A program made the translations under genes and the position numbers. The notes below the pieces were generated by a model. That model ran no database searches. It was not told the DNA's origin and worked only from the letters and a program-made list of their open reading frames with translations. A stretch of 64,000 nt of DNA from JADJYF01 sp965278995 (GTDB taxonomy: Bacteria > Pseudomonadota > Gammaproteobacteria > Ga0077536), in contig OZ257136.1 in the NCBI GenBank assembly GCA_965278995.1, positions 5,642,001 through 5,706,000 of the forward strand, given 5' to 3'. Each line of letters begins with the position of its first letter. Positions within the stretch are counted from its first letter, which is position 1. This document shows positions 16,705-24,738 of this stretch, piece after piece.

Positions 16705-18321
16705 ATGAGCAACAGTTCCGCAACTCAACTGCTTCCGCCGCAGCTGACTCAGGTCAGCGCAGCCGGCCTCGACGTCCCGTTGCGCGCCGGCCCTGCCGAC
16801 ATTGACCAGGAACGTATCGGCGCGCCTGGTGAAATGCCGTTCACGCGCGGCATCTTTCCCGACGGATACCAGGGTCGCTTGTGGACCATCCGGCAGTACT
16901 CCGGTTTTGGTACAGCGGAGGAATCCAACCAACGTTACCGGTTCCTGCTCGAGCAGGGGCAGACCGGGTTATCGGTCGCGCTCGATCTGCCGACGCAGTG
17001 CGGCTATGACCCGATAGACCCGATGGCACAGCCTGAAATCGGTAAAGTCGGTGTGTCTCTGTCGAATCTGAGCGAAGCAGAGATTCTGTTCGATGGGCTC
17101 GATCTGGCACAGATTTCAACCTCGTTCACCATCAACGGCACCGCCGCCATTATCTATGCGATGTATCTGGCGGTAGCCGACAAGCGCGGCATACCGCGTT
17201 CGAAACTGACCGGCACCATCCAGAACGACATCTTGAAAGAGTACGTCGCGCGCGGCACCTGGATCTTCCCGGTACGGCCGTCGATGCGGCTCATCGCCGA
17301 CAGTATTCTCTATGCCAACGACGAGACGCCGCGTTTCAATCCAATCAGCATCGCCGGGGCACATGTGCGCGACGCCGGCGCTACGGCAGTCGAGGAAATG
17401 GCCTACACGCTCGCCAATGGGCTCGCTTATGTCGAGGAACTGCGTCGGCGTGGCGGCGACATCGAGAAATTCGCCAAGCGATTGTCGTTTTTCTTCTACG
17501 TACATACCGATTTCTTCGATGAAGTTTGCAAGTTTCGCGCAGGTCGCCGGCTGTGGGCGCGCCTGCTGAGTGAGCGTTATGCCGTCAAGGATCCCAAAGC
17601 GCTGATGTTCCGTTTCGGCGTCGTCTGCGGCGGTTCTTCGCTGGTCGCATCGCAACCATTGAACAACATCGTCCGTGTGACCATCGAGACGATGGCGGCT
17701 GTGCTCGGCGGTGCGCAGTCCATTTTTACCTGCGCTTTCGATGAGGCATTCCAGATCCCGACTGAGGCTTCGGCCGAAATTGCTGTCCGCACGCAACAGA
17801 TTGTTGCCTACGAGAGCGGTATCGCGCGGAGCGTCGACGCACTCGGCGGCAGCTATCTGGTCGAGAAGATGACCGATGACATGGAAGCGGCGATGGCGCG
17901 CGTCATGGGTGAAATCGACGACTATGGCGGTGTCGAGAAAGCGATCGAGGAGGGCTGGCTGCAGATGCGTCTGGCCGAACGTGGGCTTGAACGGAAACAG
18001 CGGATCGACAGTGGTGAAACCGTGATCGTTGGCCAGAATCATTTCCGCCATGCTGACGCCGCGGGGGATGTCACCGATATCTTTCGTCTCGACCCGACCA
18101 TCGCGGCGCGTGTGCTCGAAAAGTACCAGCGAGTGCGCGATACGCGTGATCAGGCTCAGGTCGAAACCACGCTTGCCCGTCTCAGTCGTGCCGCCGTCGA
18201 CGATGGAGAGAATCTCATGCCCTATCTGGTCGATTGCTGCCATGCCTATGTCACGGTCGGTGAGATGGTCAATTGTCTCAAGCGTGAGTGGGGCGAATTC
18301 CAGGAACCGATCCGGCTATAA
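16705..18321 (+). CDS. Coenzyme-B12 acyl-CoA mutase, large subunit, with a divergent active site
   Basis: The ATG at 16705 is chosen for its GGAGG at 16693-16697. The 538-residue protein is the TIM-barrel subunit of a split methylmalonyl-CoA-mutase-family enzyme: TIRQYSGFGT (60-70), GQTGLSVALDLPT and TGTIQNDILKEY are typical. Y65 and R183 occupy the positions of Tyr89 and Arg207 of methylmalonyl-CoA mutase, and H220 matches His244. Several residues conserved in methylmalonyl-, isobutyryl- and 2-hydroxyisobutyryl-CoA mutases are changed: Tyr243 is Ala219, the H-x-Q-T block is GVVC (305-308), and the H of SLHTN is Phe341. It lacks the Ile and Asp hallmarks of 2-hydroxyisobutyryl-CoA mutase. The substrate is unknown. 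The B12 subunit and chaperone follow directly. Confidence 0.85.
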   Translation: MSNSSATQLLPPQLTQVSAAGLDVPLRAGPADIDQERIGAPGEMPFTRGIFPDGYQGRLWTIRQYSGFGTAEESNQRYRFLLEQGQTGLSVALDLPTQCGYDPIDPMAQPEIGKVGVSLSNLSEAEILFDGLDLAQISTSFTINGTAAIIYAMYLAVADKRGIPRSKLTGTIQNDILKEYVARGTWIFPVRPSMRLIADSILYANDETPRFNPISIAGAHVRDAGATAVEEMAYTLANGLAYVEELRRRGGDIEKFAKRLSFFFYVHTDFFDEVCKFRAGRRLWARLLSERYAVKDPKALMFRFGVVCGGSSLVASQPLNNIVRVTIETMAAVLGGAQSIFTCAFDEAFQIPTEASAEIAVRTQQIVAYESGIARSVDALGGSYLVEKMTDDMEAAMARVMGEIDDYGGVEKAIEEGWLQMRLAERGLERKQRIDSGETVIVGQNHFRHADAAGDVTDIFRLDPTIAARVLEKYQRVRDTRDQAQVETTLARLSRAAVDDGENLMPYLVDCCHAYVTVGEMVNCLKREWGEFQEPIRL

Positions 18322-18339
18322 CGTCGAGGGCAGCAAGCG

Positions 18340-18753
18340 ATGAACTCGAACGAGAACACACCGTTGCGCGGCAAACGGATCCTGATTGCGAAGCCGGGCC
18401 TGGACGGCCACGATATCGGCGCGAAGATCGTTGCCCTGACCTTGCGGAACGCAGGTGCCGAAGTCATCTACACCGGTCTGCGCAAAAGCCCACAACAGAT
18501 TGTGGATGTCGCGATCGACGAAGGTGTCGACGCGGTCGGGCTGAGCATATTGTCCGGGAGTCATTGCGAACTCGTCACGCAGGTCATCGAAAAACTCCGT
18601 GCGGGCGATGCGGCCGATATCCGCGTCTTTGTCGGCGGCACCATCCCAGCTGAAGATCGCTCAGCGCTGACTGCGCTCGGTGTGCGTGGCATTTTCACCA
18701 GCGAAATGCCCTTGCCAATGGTTGTCGAAACGCTGGCTGCTGCGCTGGCCTGA
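18340..18753 (+). CDS. Coenzyme-B12-binding small subunit of acyl-CoA mutase
   Basis: A 137-residue cobalamin-binding domain. It carries the base-off motif D-x-H-x-x-G in KPGLDGHDIGAK (His about residue 25), the S-x-L segment GLSILSGSH, and the GG turn VGGTIP. It supplies adenosylcobalamin to the large subunit 18 bp upstream, forming a heteromeric mutase of the isobutyryl-CoA, hydroxyisobutyryl-CoA or archaeal methylmalonyl-CoA type. Length is normal. The MeaB gene follows after 14 bp, so the three form one operon. All cobalt-binding residues look intact, in contrast with the altered large-subunit pocket. Confidence 0.9.
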   Translation: MNSNENTPLRGKRILIAKPGLDGHDIGAKIVALTLRNAGAEVIYTGLRKSPQQIVDVAIDEGVDAVGLSILSGSHCELVTQVIEKLRAGDAADIRVFVGGTIPAEDRSALTALGVRGIFTSEMPLPMVVETLAAALA

Positions 18754-18767
18754 GGTTTCGACTACCC

Positions 18768-19706
18768 ATGTCTGACGCATCGTCACTCGACCGGCGCGCG
18801 CTCGGTCGCCGCCTGAGTATGCTTGCCAATGCGCGGGTCGAAGAGTGCCTGCGTATCGCCGATGAGACTGACGCATTTCGCGTACCGCGTATCGGCCTGA
18901 CCGGCGCGCCGGGTGTCGGCAAGAGCACACTCGCAGCAAGGCTGGCGCTGATTCGAACCCGAACGCGGCGTATCGGTGTGCTTGCCATCGACCCGAGCAG
19001 CCCGATCAGCGGCGGTGCGATTCTGGGCGATCGCATCCGACTCGACGAAATGGCGCAGAACGCCGACCTGCCATCGCGCATCTACATGCGCTCGCTGGCG
19101 TCACGGACCGCTGCCGACGGCCTGGCCGATAATCTGCCCGAACTGCTGCAGGCGATGGCCGCAGCAGGTTTCGAAGAACTGCTGCTCGAAACGGTCGGCG
19201 TCGGTCAGGTTGAGCACGCCGTGCGCAGCCAGGTCGATACGCTGGTGCTGGTACTCATGCCAGGCTCGGGCGATGCCGTGCAGGCGATGAAAGCAGGGAT
19301 GATGGAATTGGCCGATATTTTCGTCGTCAATAAATCCGAACTCGATGGTGCGGCGCTGACAGTCGCCGAGATCAAGCGTGTGCAGCAGATCAGCGGTGGG
19401 GGCAGCAGCGGCTGGCTACCACCGGTACTGCTGACTTCGATGCGTGAACCCGCCTCGGTCGAGGTGCTCTCGGACGTCATCGACAAACACCGTGCGTGGC
19501 TGGCGGAAAGTCCATTGGCTCACGCGCGCATCATCGAACGTGGACGACAGCGTTTGAAGATGCTGCTCGAACGGCGTGTGACTGAAATGGTTGCGCATTT
19601 CGATCAGGAATTTCTGGCACAGCCGCTCTCGGTGCAGTTCGAACATGCAACGGCGCAGCTTGGCGAGGTAGTCGCGACGCACGTTCGCAGCGTTGCGGAC
19701 ACTTGA
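18768..19706 (+). CDS. meaB: MeaB/ArgK-family GTPase chaperone of the B12 mutase
   Basis: A 312-residue G3E-family GTPase. The P-loop GAPGVGKST is near residues 46-54. The segments AIDPSSPISGGAILGDRIR, YMRSLASR, ETVGVGQVE and NKSELDGA (base recognition) are all characteristic of MeaB. The protein protects and reloads B12-dependent acyl-CoA mutases by gating cofactor transfer and removing damaged cobalamin. Its place directly after the two mutase subunits supports a working mutase. The stop overlaps the TTG start of the next gene (TTGA at 19703), so the alpha/beta hydrolase belongs to the same transcript. Confidence 0.9.
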   Translation: MSDASSLDRRALGRRLSMLANARVEECLRIADETDAFRVPRIGLTGAPGVGKSTLAARLALIRTRTRRIGVLAIDPSSPISGGAILGDRIRLDEMAQNADLPSRIYMRSLASRTAADGLADNLPELLQAMAAAGFEELLLETVGVGQVEHAVRSQVDTLVLVLMPGSGDAVQAMKAGMMELADIFVVNKSELDGAALTVAEIKRVQQISGGGSSGWLPPVLLTSMREPASVEVLSDVIDKHRAWLAESPLAHARIIERGRQRLKMLLERRVTEMVAHFDQEFLAQPLSVQFEHATAQLGEVVATHVRSVADT

Positions 19707-20668
19707 AGCGGCCTCGACGTCGCGTGTTGATACTCCTGAGCGCCGCGATCGCCATGGTGGCGACCGGCGTTGCGATGTGGACCCCAGACCGACCACTCGC
19801 AGATCTCGAAACGCGCTACCTGGAGAGCTCGGGTGACTATCGCGAAGTCGATGGTCTTCGCCTGCATGTACGAGTAAGCGGTTCGGTAACGGCGCCGGCT
19901 GTGGTTCTGCTGCATGGCTTCGGCTCCAGCCTGCACACCTGGGAACCCTGGGCGAGTGCGCTGGCCACGGACTATCGCGTTATCCGTTTTGATCTGCCGG
20001 GCTTCGGCCTGACCGGAGCCGAACCTTGCGCGGATTACAGCGACAAGCGCGCGATGGCACTCATCAATGCGTTGCTCGATCAGCTCGGTATCGCGCGGGC
20101 GAGCTTCGTCGGCAATTCGCTCGGCGGGCGCATTGCATGGCGTTATGCAGCCGAGTTTCCAGCGCGAGTCGGTAAGCTGGTGCTGATCGCACCTGATGGT
20201 TTTGCCAGCCCCGGCTTCGACTACGAGCAGCACCCGACGGTACCACTGTTGGTCAAGCTCATGCCTTATGTACTGCCGAAATTTCTGCTGCGGATGAATC
20301 TGCAGCCGGCGTATGTCGACCCTGCAGCGCTCGATGACGCGCTGTTTGCCCGATATTACGATCTGCTGTTGGCCCCGGGTGTGCGCACAGCGATGCTCGA
20401 CCGGCTGGCGCAGGTCTTTCTACCGCATCCAGAGCCGCTGCTGGCGCGTATTACAGCGCCGACCCTGCTGTTGTGGGGTGAACGAGATGCATTGATTCCC
20501 ATCAGCAATGCGGCGGACTATTTACGCGCGCTGCCGCAGGCGACACTGGTGCGATTGCGTGATCTCGGCCATGTGCCGCAGGAGGAAGCGCCGGAACGGG
20601 CACTGGTGCCGTTGCAGGAGTTTTTATCCGAGGGTCCCGCGAGTTCCGGAGCTGTATTAACGCGTTGA
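19703..20668 (+). CDS. Alpha/beta hydrolase, membrane-anchored or exported
   Basis: A 321-residue alpha/beta hydrolase starting at a TTG that overlaps the MeaB stop. An N-terminal RRRVLILLSAAIAMVATGV segment is a signal anchor or signal peptide. Oxyanion HGFGSS, nucleophile elbow GNSLGG, acid GERDALIP and catalytic histidine LGHVPQ are all present in the usual order. It could be an esterase, lipase or C-C hydrolase; in this operon an ester from the Baeyer-Villiger enzyme is a candidate substrate, but a periplasmic location would argue against it. A later start would remove the anchor, but none has a good ribosome site. Confidence 0.8.
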   Translation: MKRPRRRVLILLSAAIAMVATGVAMWTPDRPLADLETRYLESSGDYREVDGLRLHVRVSGSVTAPAVVLLHGFGSSLHTWEPWASALATDYRVIRFDLPGFGLTGAEPCADYSDKRAMALINALLDQLGIARASFVGNSLGGRIAWRYAAEFPARVGKLVLIAPDGFASPGFDYEQHPTVPLLVKLMPYVLPKFLLRMNLQPAYVDPAALDDALFARYYDLLLAPGVRTAMLDRLAQVFLPHPEPLLARITAPTLLLWGERDALIPISNAADYLRALPQATLVRLRDLGHVPQEEAPERALVPLQEFLSEGPASSGAVLTR

Positions 20669-20741
20669 GTAACGCCATCGCGCGCAGATCCGTGCCATCA
20701 TGATTGTGCCTGTGACGGCGTATTCCACGGAGTGAATCGAG

Positions 20742-21593
20742 ATGACAACCCAGCACGACAAGATCATCGCTTTCGCCGCGCTGCATCGACGCCCCGGCGC
20801 TTTCGTCATTCCGAATCCCTGGGACATTGGTTCGGCCTGTCTGCTTGAAGCACTTGGCTTCGAGGCACTTGCAACCACCAGCGGCGGTTTTGCCAACGCA
20901 CTGGGACGAATCGACGGCCAGGTCACACTCGAGGAAAAGATTGCCCATTGTCGTGCGCTTTGCGCGGCAACCAGCCTGCCCATCAATGCCGATCTGGAGA
21001 ACTGTTTTGCCGATGCGCCGGAAGCAGCGGCGCGCAACCTGCTGCTGGTGGCCGAAACCGGTATCGCTGGCGCATCGATCGAAGATTACAGCGGCGACCC
21101 CGCACGGGGCATTTACGATTTCACGCTGTCTGTCGAGCGTGTGCAAGCCGCGGCCGAAGCATTGCGCACCCTGCCTGTTCCTGTCCTGCTGACTGCCCGT
21201 GCCGAGAATCTGCTGCGCGGCGTCAACGATCTCGACGACACCATACGTCGTCTGCAGGCGTATGCCGAAGCCGGCGCCGATGTGCTGTTCGCGCCAAGCT
21301 TGATGACAATCGAACAGGTTCGCACCGTGACCGCGGCAGTCAGCCTGCCGGTCAACGTACTCGCACCGCAGATCAAAGGTATTACCGTCACTGCCCTGGC
21401 CGAAGCTGGCGTCAAGCGGATCAGCGTCGGCAGCACGCTCGCCCGCGCTGCGAGCGGCGCGATGTTACGAGCCGCTCGCGAATTGCAGGGCAGCGGCAGT
21501 TTCGGCTGGGTAGGCGATATTGCGGGCGTTGCCGAGATGGAGAAGTTGCTCAGGCCGCTGCCACCACCTGCACGCGATCAGGCGAAGCTTTAG
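20742..21593 (+). CDS. Isocitrate lyase / PEP mutase family protein
   Basis: A 283-residue TIM-barrel protein of the ICL/PEP-mutase superfamily (methylisocitrate lyase, oxaloacetase and phosphonopyruvate-type enzymes). FVIPNPWDIGSACLLEALGF, INADLENCFAD (magnesium-binding acid), GASIEDYSG and LLTARAENLL match the family pattern. The canonical lyase KKCGH motif is missing, so it is not isocitrate lyase itself; LENCF stands where the catalytic loop starts. Similar proteins occur widely as uncharacterised 2-oxoacid-processing enzymes. It follows the alpha/beta hydrolase by 73 bp. Its 3' end overlaps the convergent TPR gene by 44 bp. Confidence 0.78.
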   Translation: MTTQHDKIIAFAALHRRPGAFVIPNPWDIGSACLLEALGFEALATTSGGFANALGRIDGQVTLEEKIAHCRALCAATSLPINADLENCFADAPEAAARNLLLVAETGIAGASIEDYSGDPARGIYDFTLSVERVQAAAEALRTLPVPVLLTARAENLLRGVNDLDDTIRRLQAYAEAGADVLFAPSLMTIEQVRTVTAAVSLPVNVLAPQIKGITVTALAEAGVKRISVGSTLARAASGAMLRAARELQGSGSFGWVGDIAGVAEMEKLLRPLPPPARDQAKL

Positions 21594-22899
21594 CGGCCGC
21601 GCGCCGCAGGAAGGCATGGTTGACCGGGCTGTGTGGCCGCAAGGCGAGCCGCTCATTCGCGAGCGTCTCGGCCAGGGCGAACTGGCGCCCGCGCAGCGCG
21701 GCTTCGGTCAGCGTCCAGTCGATGATGTCGCGTTGGGCGTGGCTGCCACCAAAGGTGTTGGCAATGCTGCGCGCGCGGTAGAGATGCTGGATCGCCGTAT
21801 CGTGCTTGCCATGCCAGAACGCCGTAAAACCGGCGACCAGATCGGCACCCGTGTCTGCCGCCCAGCGCGATGCCTCGCGCTCACGCGGTGCCGAGAGAAA
21901 GGCGTTTCGTAGCTTTTCAACTTCATGCTCGCGGCCGGCACCCAGATATGCCATGGCCGCATGCCAGTCATTGAACGGGTAGAGCGCGCCGTCGGCGTGC
22001 ATGTCCCAGGTAGCGGCGAGTTCGAGCCAGCGATCACCGACATCTACGCCGCTCAGTGTCAGGCGCCACAAGAGGGCCGATGCGTCGACCATGTCCACTG
22101 CTACCTGGCTGCGCCCGCCGCGGATGGGGCCGTCGTACAGCGCCATCGCGCGTTCCGCTTGGCCGAGTTCGAGATGGCACAATGCGCGGTGCCACCAGTT
22201 GTGCACCTGGAAGAAGTTGTCGTCGCCCGACCAGTGCAATTCGCGTTCGCTCATCCAACCGAGCCCGTCCTGGTGACGTGCCTGCATCTCCATGACATGG
22301 GCCACGGCATGGTGCGCCCAGCAATCCAGCGGTTGCGCGTCCAGGGCAGAACGTCCGGTGTCTTCGGCCTGTGCGTAGTGGCCCGATTCCTCCAGGCCGA
22401 ATGCATACATGCCGAGCAGAATCGAATAGCCGGGCATGTCAGCGCTCCAGCGCGGCAGCGTGCGTGCCATGCGATCGCGCAGATTGCGCGCGTTGGCACG
22501 GAAGAAATCGCACAGGTGGCCGACCTGCAGGGCGACGAGGTCAAAAGGGTATCGGGTGTGATGGAAGTCGAGCGCGATGGCGGCAGCCGACCACTCACCC
22601 TGCAGAATCAGTTCGATGGCGTTACGGTGCGAACGCTCGCGGTCATTCAATTGCAGCGCTACGGTGGCGCCAAGTAATTCACTGGCGGCGGCGGCCGCGG
22701 CTGGCTCCGTCGCAACGGCGAACAGATGCGCCTTGAGCAGGTGGGCCATGACGAAGTCCGGTGCGATGTCGGTGGCTCGCTCCAGCGCTGCTATCGGATC
22801 GCCGCGATAGAGGTTGAACGCGGTAACAGCGTGCTCGTAGTGCGCGGCAGCTTCTGCGGTTGCGCCGGAAAGGGCGTGACCCAGTGCGTCGGTGGTCAT
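21550..22899 (-). CDS. TPR-repeat protein, TTC38-like
   Basis: A 449-residue soluble helical protein resembling the TTC38 family, shared by bacteria and animals. Markers include HHAVAHVMEMQARHQDG near the middle, HNWWHRALCHLELG and NDWHAAMAYLGAG. Tetratricopeptide-like helix pairs fill most of the length. No catalytic function is established for this family. It converges with the ICL-family gene (44-bp overlap) and is divergent from an AraC regulator, which may control it. No signal peptide. Confidence 0.78.
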   Translation of the reverse strand: MTTDALGHALSGATAEAAAHYEHAVTAFNLYRGDPIAALERATDIAPDFVMAHLLKAHLFAVATEPAAAAAASELLGATVALQLNDRERSHRNAIELILQGEWSAAAIALDFHHTRYPFDLVALQVGHLCDFFRANARNLRDRMARTLPRWSADMPGYSILLGMYAFGLEESGHYAQAEDTGRSALDAQPLDCWAHHAVAHVMEMQARHQDGLGWMSERELHWSGDDNFFQVHNWWHRALCHLELGQAERAMALYDGPIRGGRSQVAVDMVDASALLWRLTLSGVDVGDRWLELAATWDMHADGALYPFNDWHAAMAYLGAGREHEVEKLRNAFLSAPREREASRWAADTGADLVAGFTAFWHGKHDTAIQHLYRARSIANTFGGSHAQRDIIDWTLTEAALRGRQFALAETLANERLALRPHSPVNHAFLRRAAAKASPDRVQVVAAA

Positions 22900-23041
22900 G
22901 TCAAAGTCTCCTTGATGGCAGGGTGATGTGCGCCGTTCACCGCACTGCGTTGCCTCGGTCGCGTCAGTGGGACTAATCTAATGCGCATCGTGTCCTGCAG
23001 CCATGCTCAGGGCGCCGATATTTGTAGCCGAAACGCCAGTA
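22900..23041. promoter_or_regulatory. Divergent promoter region, TTC38-like gene / AraC regulator
   Basis: About 140 bp lie between the divergent starts. AAGGAGA precedes the leftward ATG at 22899. I saw no strong inverted repeat; an AT-richer GGGACTAATCTAATG stretch near 22970-22985 may be part of a promoter. Confidence 0.3.
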
Positions 23042-24037
23042 ATGACTGAAATCACCCGTTCTGATGCCTTGGCCGATGTGACGCAGGCGCTGCGTCTGCG
23101 GGGTGGCGTCTTCATTGAAGCGGAGATTGGGGCGCCCTGGAGCATCGTCTCGAAGGTCGGCCCGGAAGACTGCGTGGCGTTTCACCCCGCGCCGCGTGAA
23201 GTGATCGCCTATCACTACGTGTGCGACGGTGAGTTCGCACTACGGGCCGAAGGCGAGAGCAGCGCTGTGCAGGTGCGCGCGGGAGATCTGGTTATCCTGC
23301 CGCGCAATGACCGGCACCTGATCGGCAGCGATCTCGACGTACCGCCGATCCCGTTCGAGTGGCTCGAGCACCGGCCTGGCGAGAGCGGATTGCTGCGCGT
23401 AACGCACGCCGGAGGTGGACCGACGACGCGATTCTTCTGTGGCTATCTCGGGCACGACAATGTCAACGACCCGCTCATCAACGCCTTGCCTCGCGTGCTC
23501 CATTTGAGTCTGCGTGAGCCTGCCGCCCTGCAATGGATCGAGAGTTCGTTGCGCTTCGCGGCCCAGCCGACAGGTGCAGTGCACGGTGTTTCTCCCAGCC
23601 TGCTAGGCCGTCTGGCCGAACTGTTGTTTGCGGAAGCCGTGCGTCAGTATCTCGCGCAACAACCCGAAGGCACGACCGGGTGGCTGTCAGGTCTGAGTGA
23701 CGCAAAGGTTGGTCGCGCGCTGGCCCTGCTGCACCGTGACCGCCAGCGTAGCTGGACCACCGAAGAGCTGGCGCGTTCCGTAGGACTTTCGCGGTCGGCT
23801 TTTGCTGAGCGATTCACCGCTTTGATGGCAGAGCCACCAATGCGCTATCTTGCGCGTCACCGTTTGCGCTATGCCGCGCAGCGATTACTGGAAAGCGATG
23901 AGCCGATTGCCCGCATCGCCGAGGCGGCAGGTTATGAATCGGAGCCCGCGTTCCACCGCGCGTTCAAGCGCATGCACCAAATGGCACCAGCGGCCTGGCG
24001 CAAGCACCACGCGGCGCGCGGTAACTCGACGCACTAG
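23042..24037 (+). CDS. AraC family regulator with cupin-type sensor
   Basis: About 331 residues from the ATG at 23042; an in-frame ATG at 23003 would add 13. The N-terminal half has a cupin fold like the AraC-binding-like cupin_6 group (AYHYVCDGEFALRAEG, AGDLVILPRNDRHLIG). The C-terminal half has two helix-turn-helix units, the first with SWTTEELARSVGLSRSAFAERF and the second with IARIAEAAGYESEPAFHRAFKR. It probably senses a small molecule and regulates the divergent TTC38-like gene. Its stop codon TAG lies inside the CTAG target duplication of the adjacent MITE-like element, so the insertion left the reading frame ending at the same place. Confidence 0.85.
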   Translation: MTEITRSDALADVTQALRLRGGVFIEAEIGAPWSIVSKVGPEDCVAFHPAPREVIAYHYVCDGEFALRAEGESSAVQVRAGDLVILPRNDRHLIGSDLDVPPIPFEWLEHRPGESGLLRVTHAGGGPTTRFFCGYLGHDNVNDPLINALPRVLHLSLREPAALQWIESSLRFAAQPTGAVHGVSPSLLGRLAELLFAEAVRQYLAQQPEGTTGWLSGLSDAKVGRALALLHRDRQRSWTTEELARSVGLSRSAFAERFTALMAEPPMRYLARHRLRYAAQRLLESDEPIARIAEAAGYESEPAFHRAFKRMHQMAPAAWRKHHAARGNSTH

Positions 24038-24201
24038 CAGCCTGTCGGACTTAGGACGAATCTACTACGGTGGTGGGATAGCAGTCCATATTCGCGCGCA
24101 CTCTCGTCAAATAGAACCACTATTCTCCTCGTTTGCGCGCTAATCTGTCCTCGCTCTCCCACTCACCTCGTCACGAACACTTAAGTCCGACAGGCTGCTA
24201 G
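24034..24201. mobile_element. MITE-like element with CTAG target duplication
   Basis: Nearly perfect terminal inverted repeats face each other: CAGCCTGTCGGACTTA at 24038-24053 and its reverse complement at 24182-24197. The element is 160 bp and is flanked on both sides by CTAG (24034-24037 and 24198-24201), consistent with a 4-bp target duplication. It has no coding capacity, so it would need a transposase supplied in trans. The inner sequence is AT-richer and contains a GCGCGC repeated at both sides of its middle. The left CTAG contains the stop codon of the AraC gene. I cannot name the parent transposon family with confidence. Confidence 0.7.
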
Positions 24202-24294
24202 CAGAATGCGGGTATCGGACCGAACAGTTGTCCGGGTCTGAGGGCTGACAGTTTGTTCCCGCTGAGGCCTCTTCATTAACGCCGAGGATCGGAA
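24202..24294. other. Intergenic, between the MITE and the small membrane gene
   Basis: A 93-bp stretch with no gene and no clear palindrome. It probably holds the promoter of the downstream four-gene cluster. A TTAACGCCGAGGATCGGAA stretch lies just ahead of the ATG at 24295. Confidence 0.3.
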
Positions 24295-24738
24295 ATGTCT
24301 GAACCAAAAACCAGACTCGAATTGCTCGCAACGACTGTGCAGGTCGTGAGCGTCGTCGTTGGCGTGGTCATCAGCGCCCTGAGTTTTAACCAGACACGGC
24401 TTAAAGAGGCCGCTGCTCGAGAGATTGAAGCGGCCAAACCTTTTTTTTCACTCCGTCAGAACCTCTACGCGGAGGCCATCAAAGCCGCTGCGGTGCTGTC
24501 TAACCCGGAAGTCCATACGGAAGATGAGGTTGCAAAATCGCGCAAGCGTTTTCGTGAGCTGTATATTGGAGAATTGAGCATGGTCGAGGAGCAGGCTGTA
24601 GAGTCTCAAATGGTGGCTCTGGCGAGGGTCATTGATCCGGAACTCTTGAAGATGAACGATGCGCAGAGGGCGACATACAACTTGGCCCATGCGCTTCGAG
24701 ATACATTCACCTATTCTTGGAGAATCCAGGATGAGTAA
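24295..24738 (+). CDS. Small membrane-anchored protein of unknown function
   Basis: A 147-residue protein I do not recognise. An N-terminal hydrophobic segment (LATTVQVVSVVVGVVISAL, about 11-29) would anchor it in the inner membrane. A long, charged, mostly helical and possibly coiled-coil stretch follows (FNQTRLKEAAAREIEAAKPF onwards). The architecture, one helix then a soluble helical domain, is common among small accessory or stress genes. The next gene starts within its last codons (ATGAGTAA). Nearby genes are less GC-rich than the rest of the window and sit next to a MITE, suggesting a transferred patch. Confidence 0.6.
   Translation: MSEPKTRLELLATTVQVVSVVVGVVISALSFNQTRLKEAAAREIEAAKPFFSLRQNLYAEAIKAAAVLSNPEVHTEDEVAKSRKRFRELYIGELSMVEEQAVESQMVALARVIDPELLKMNDAQRATYNLAHALRDTFTYSWRIQDE

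Noticed and set aside
16705..19706. 2-hydroxyisobutyryl-CoA mutase (HcmAB)
   Set aside because: Gene layout is similar, but the large subunit has Tyr65 and Ala92 where HcmA has its characteristic Ile and Asp, so this substrate is not supported.
20742..21593. Isocitrate lyase or methylisocitrate lyase
   Set aside because: The KKCGH catalytic motif is absent; only the superfamily assignment is supported.
24034..24201. Rho-independent terminator of the AraC gene
   Set aside because: The inverted arms are about 125 bp apart and flanked by a direct CTAG duplication, which fits a transposable element better.
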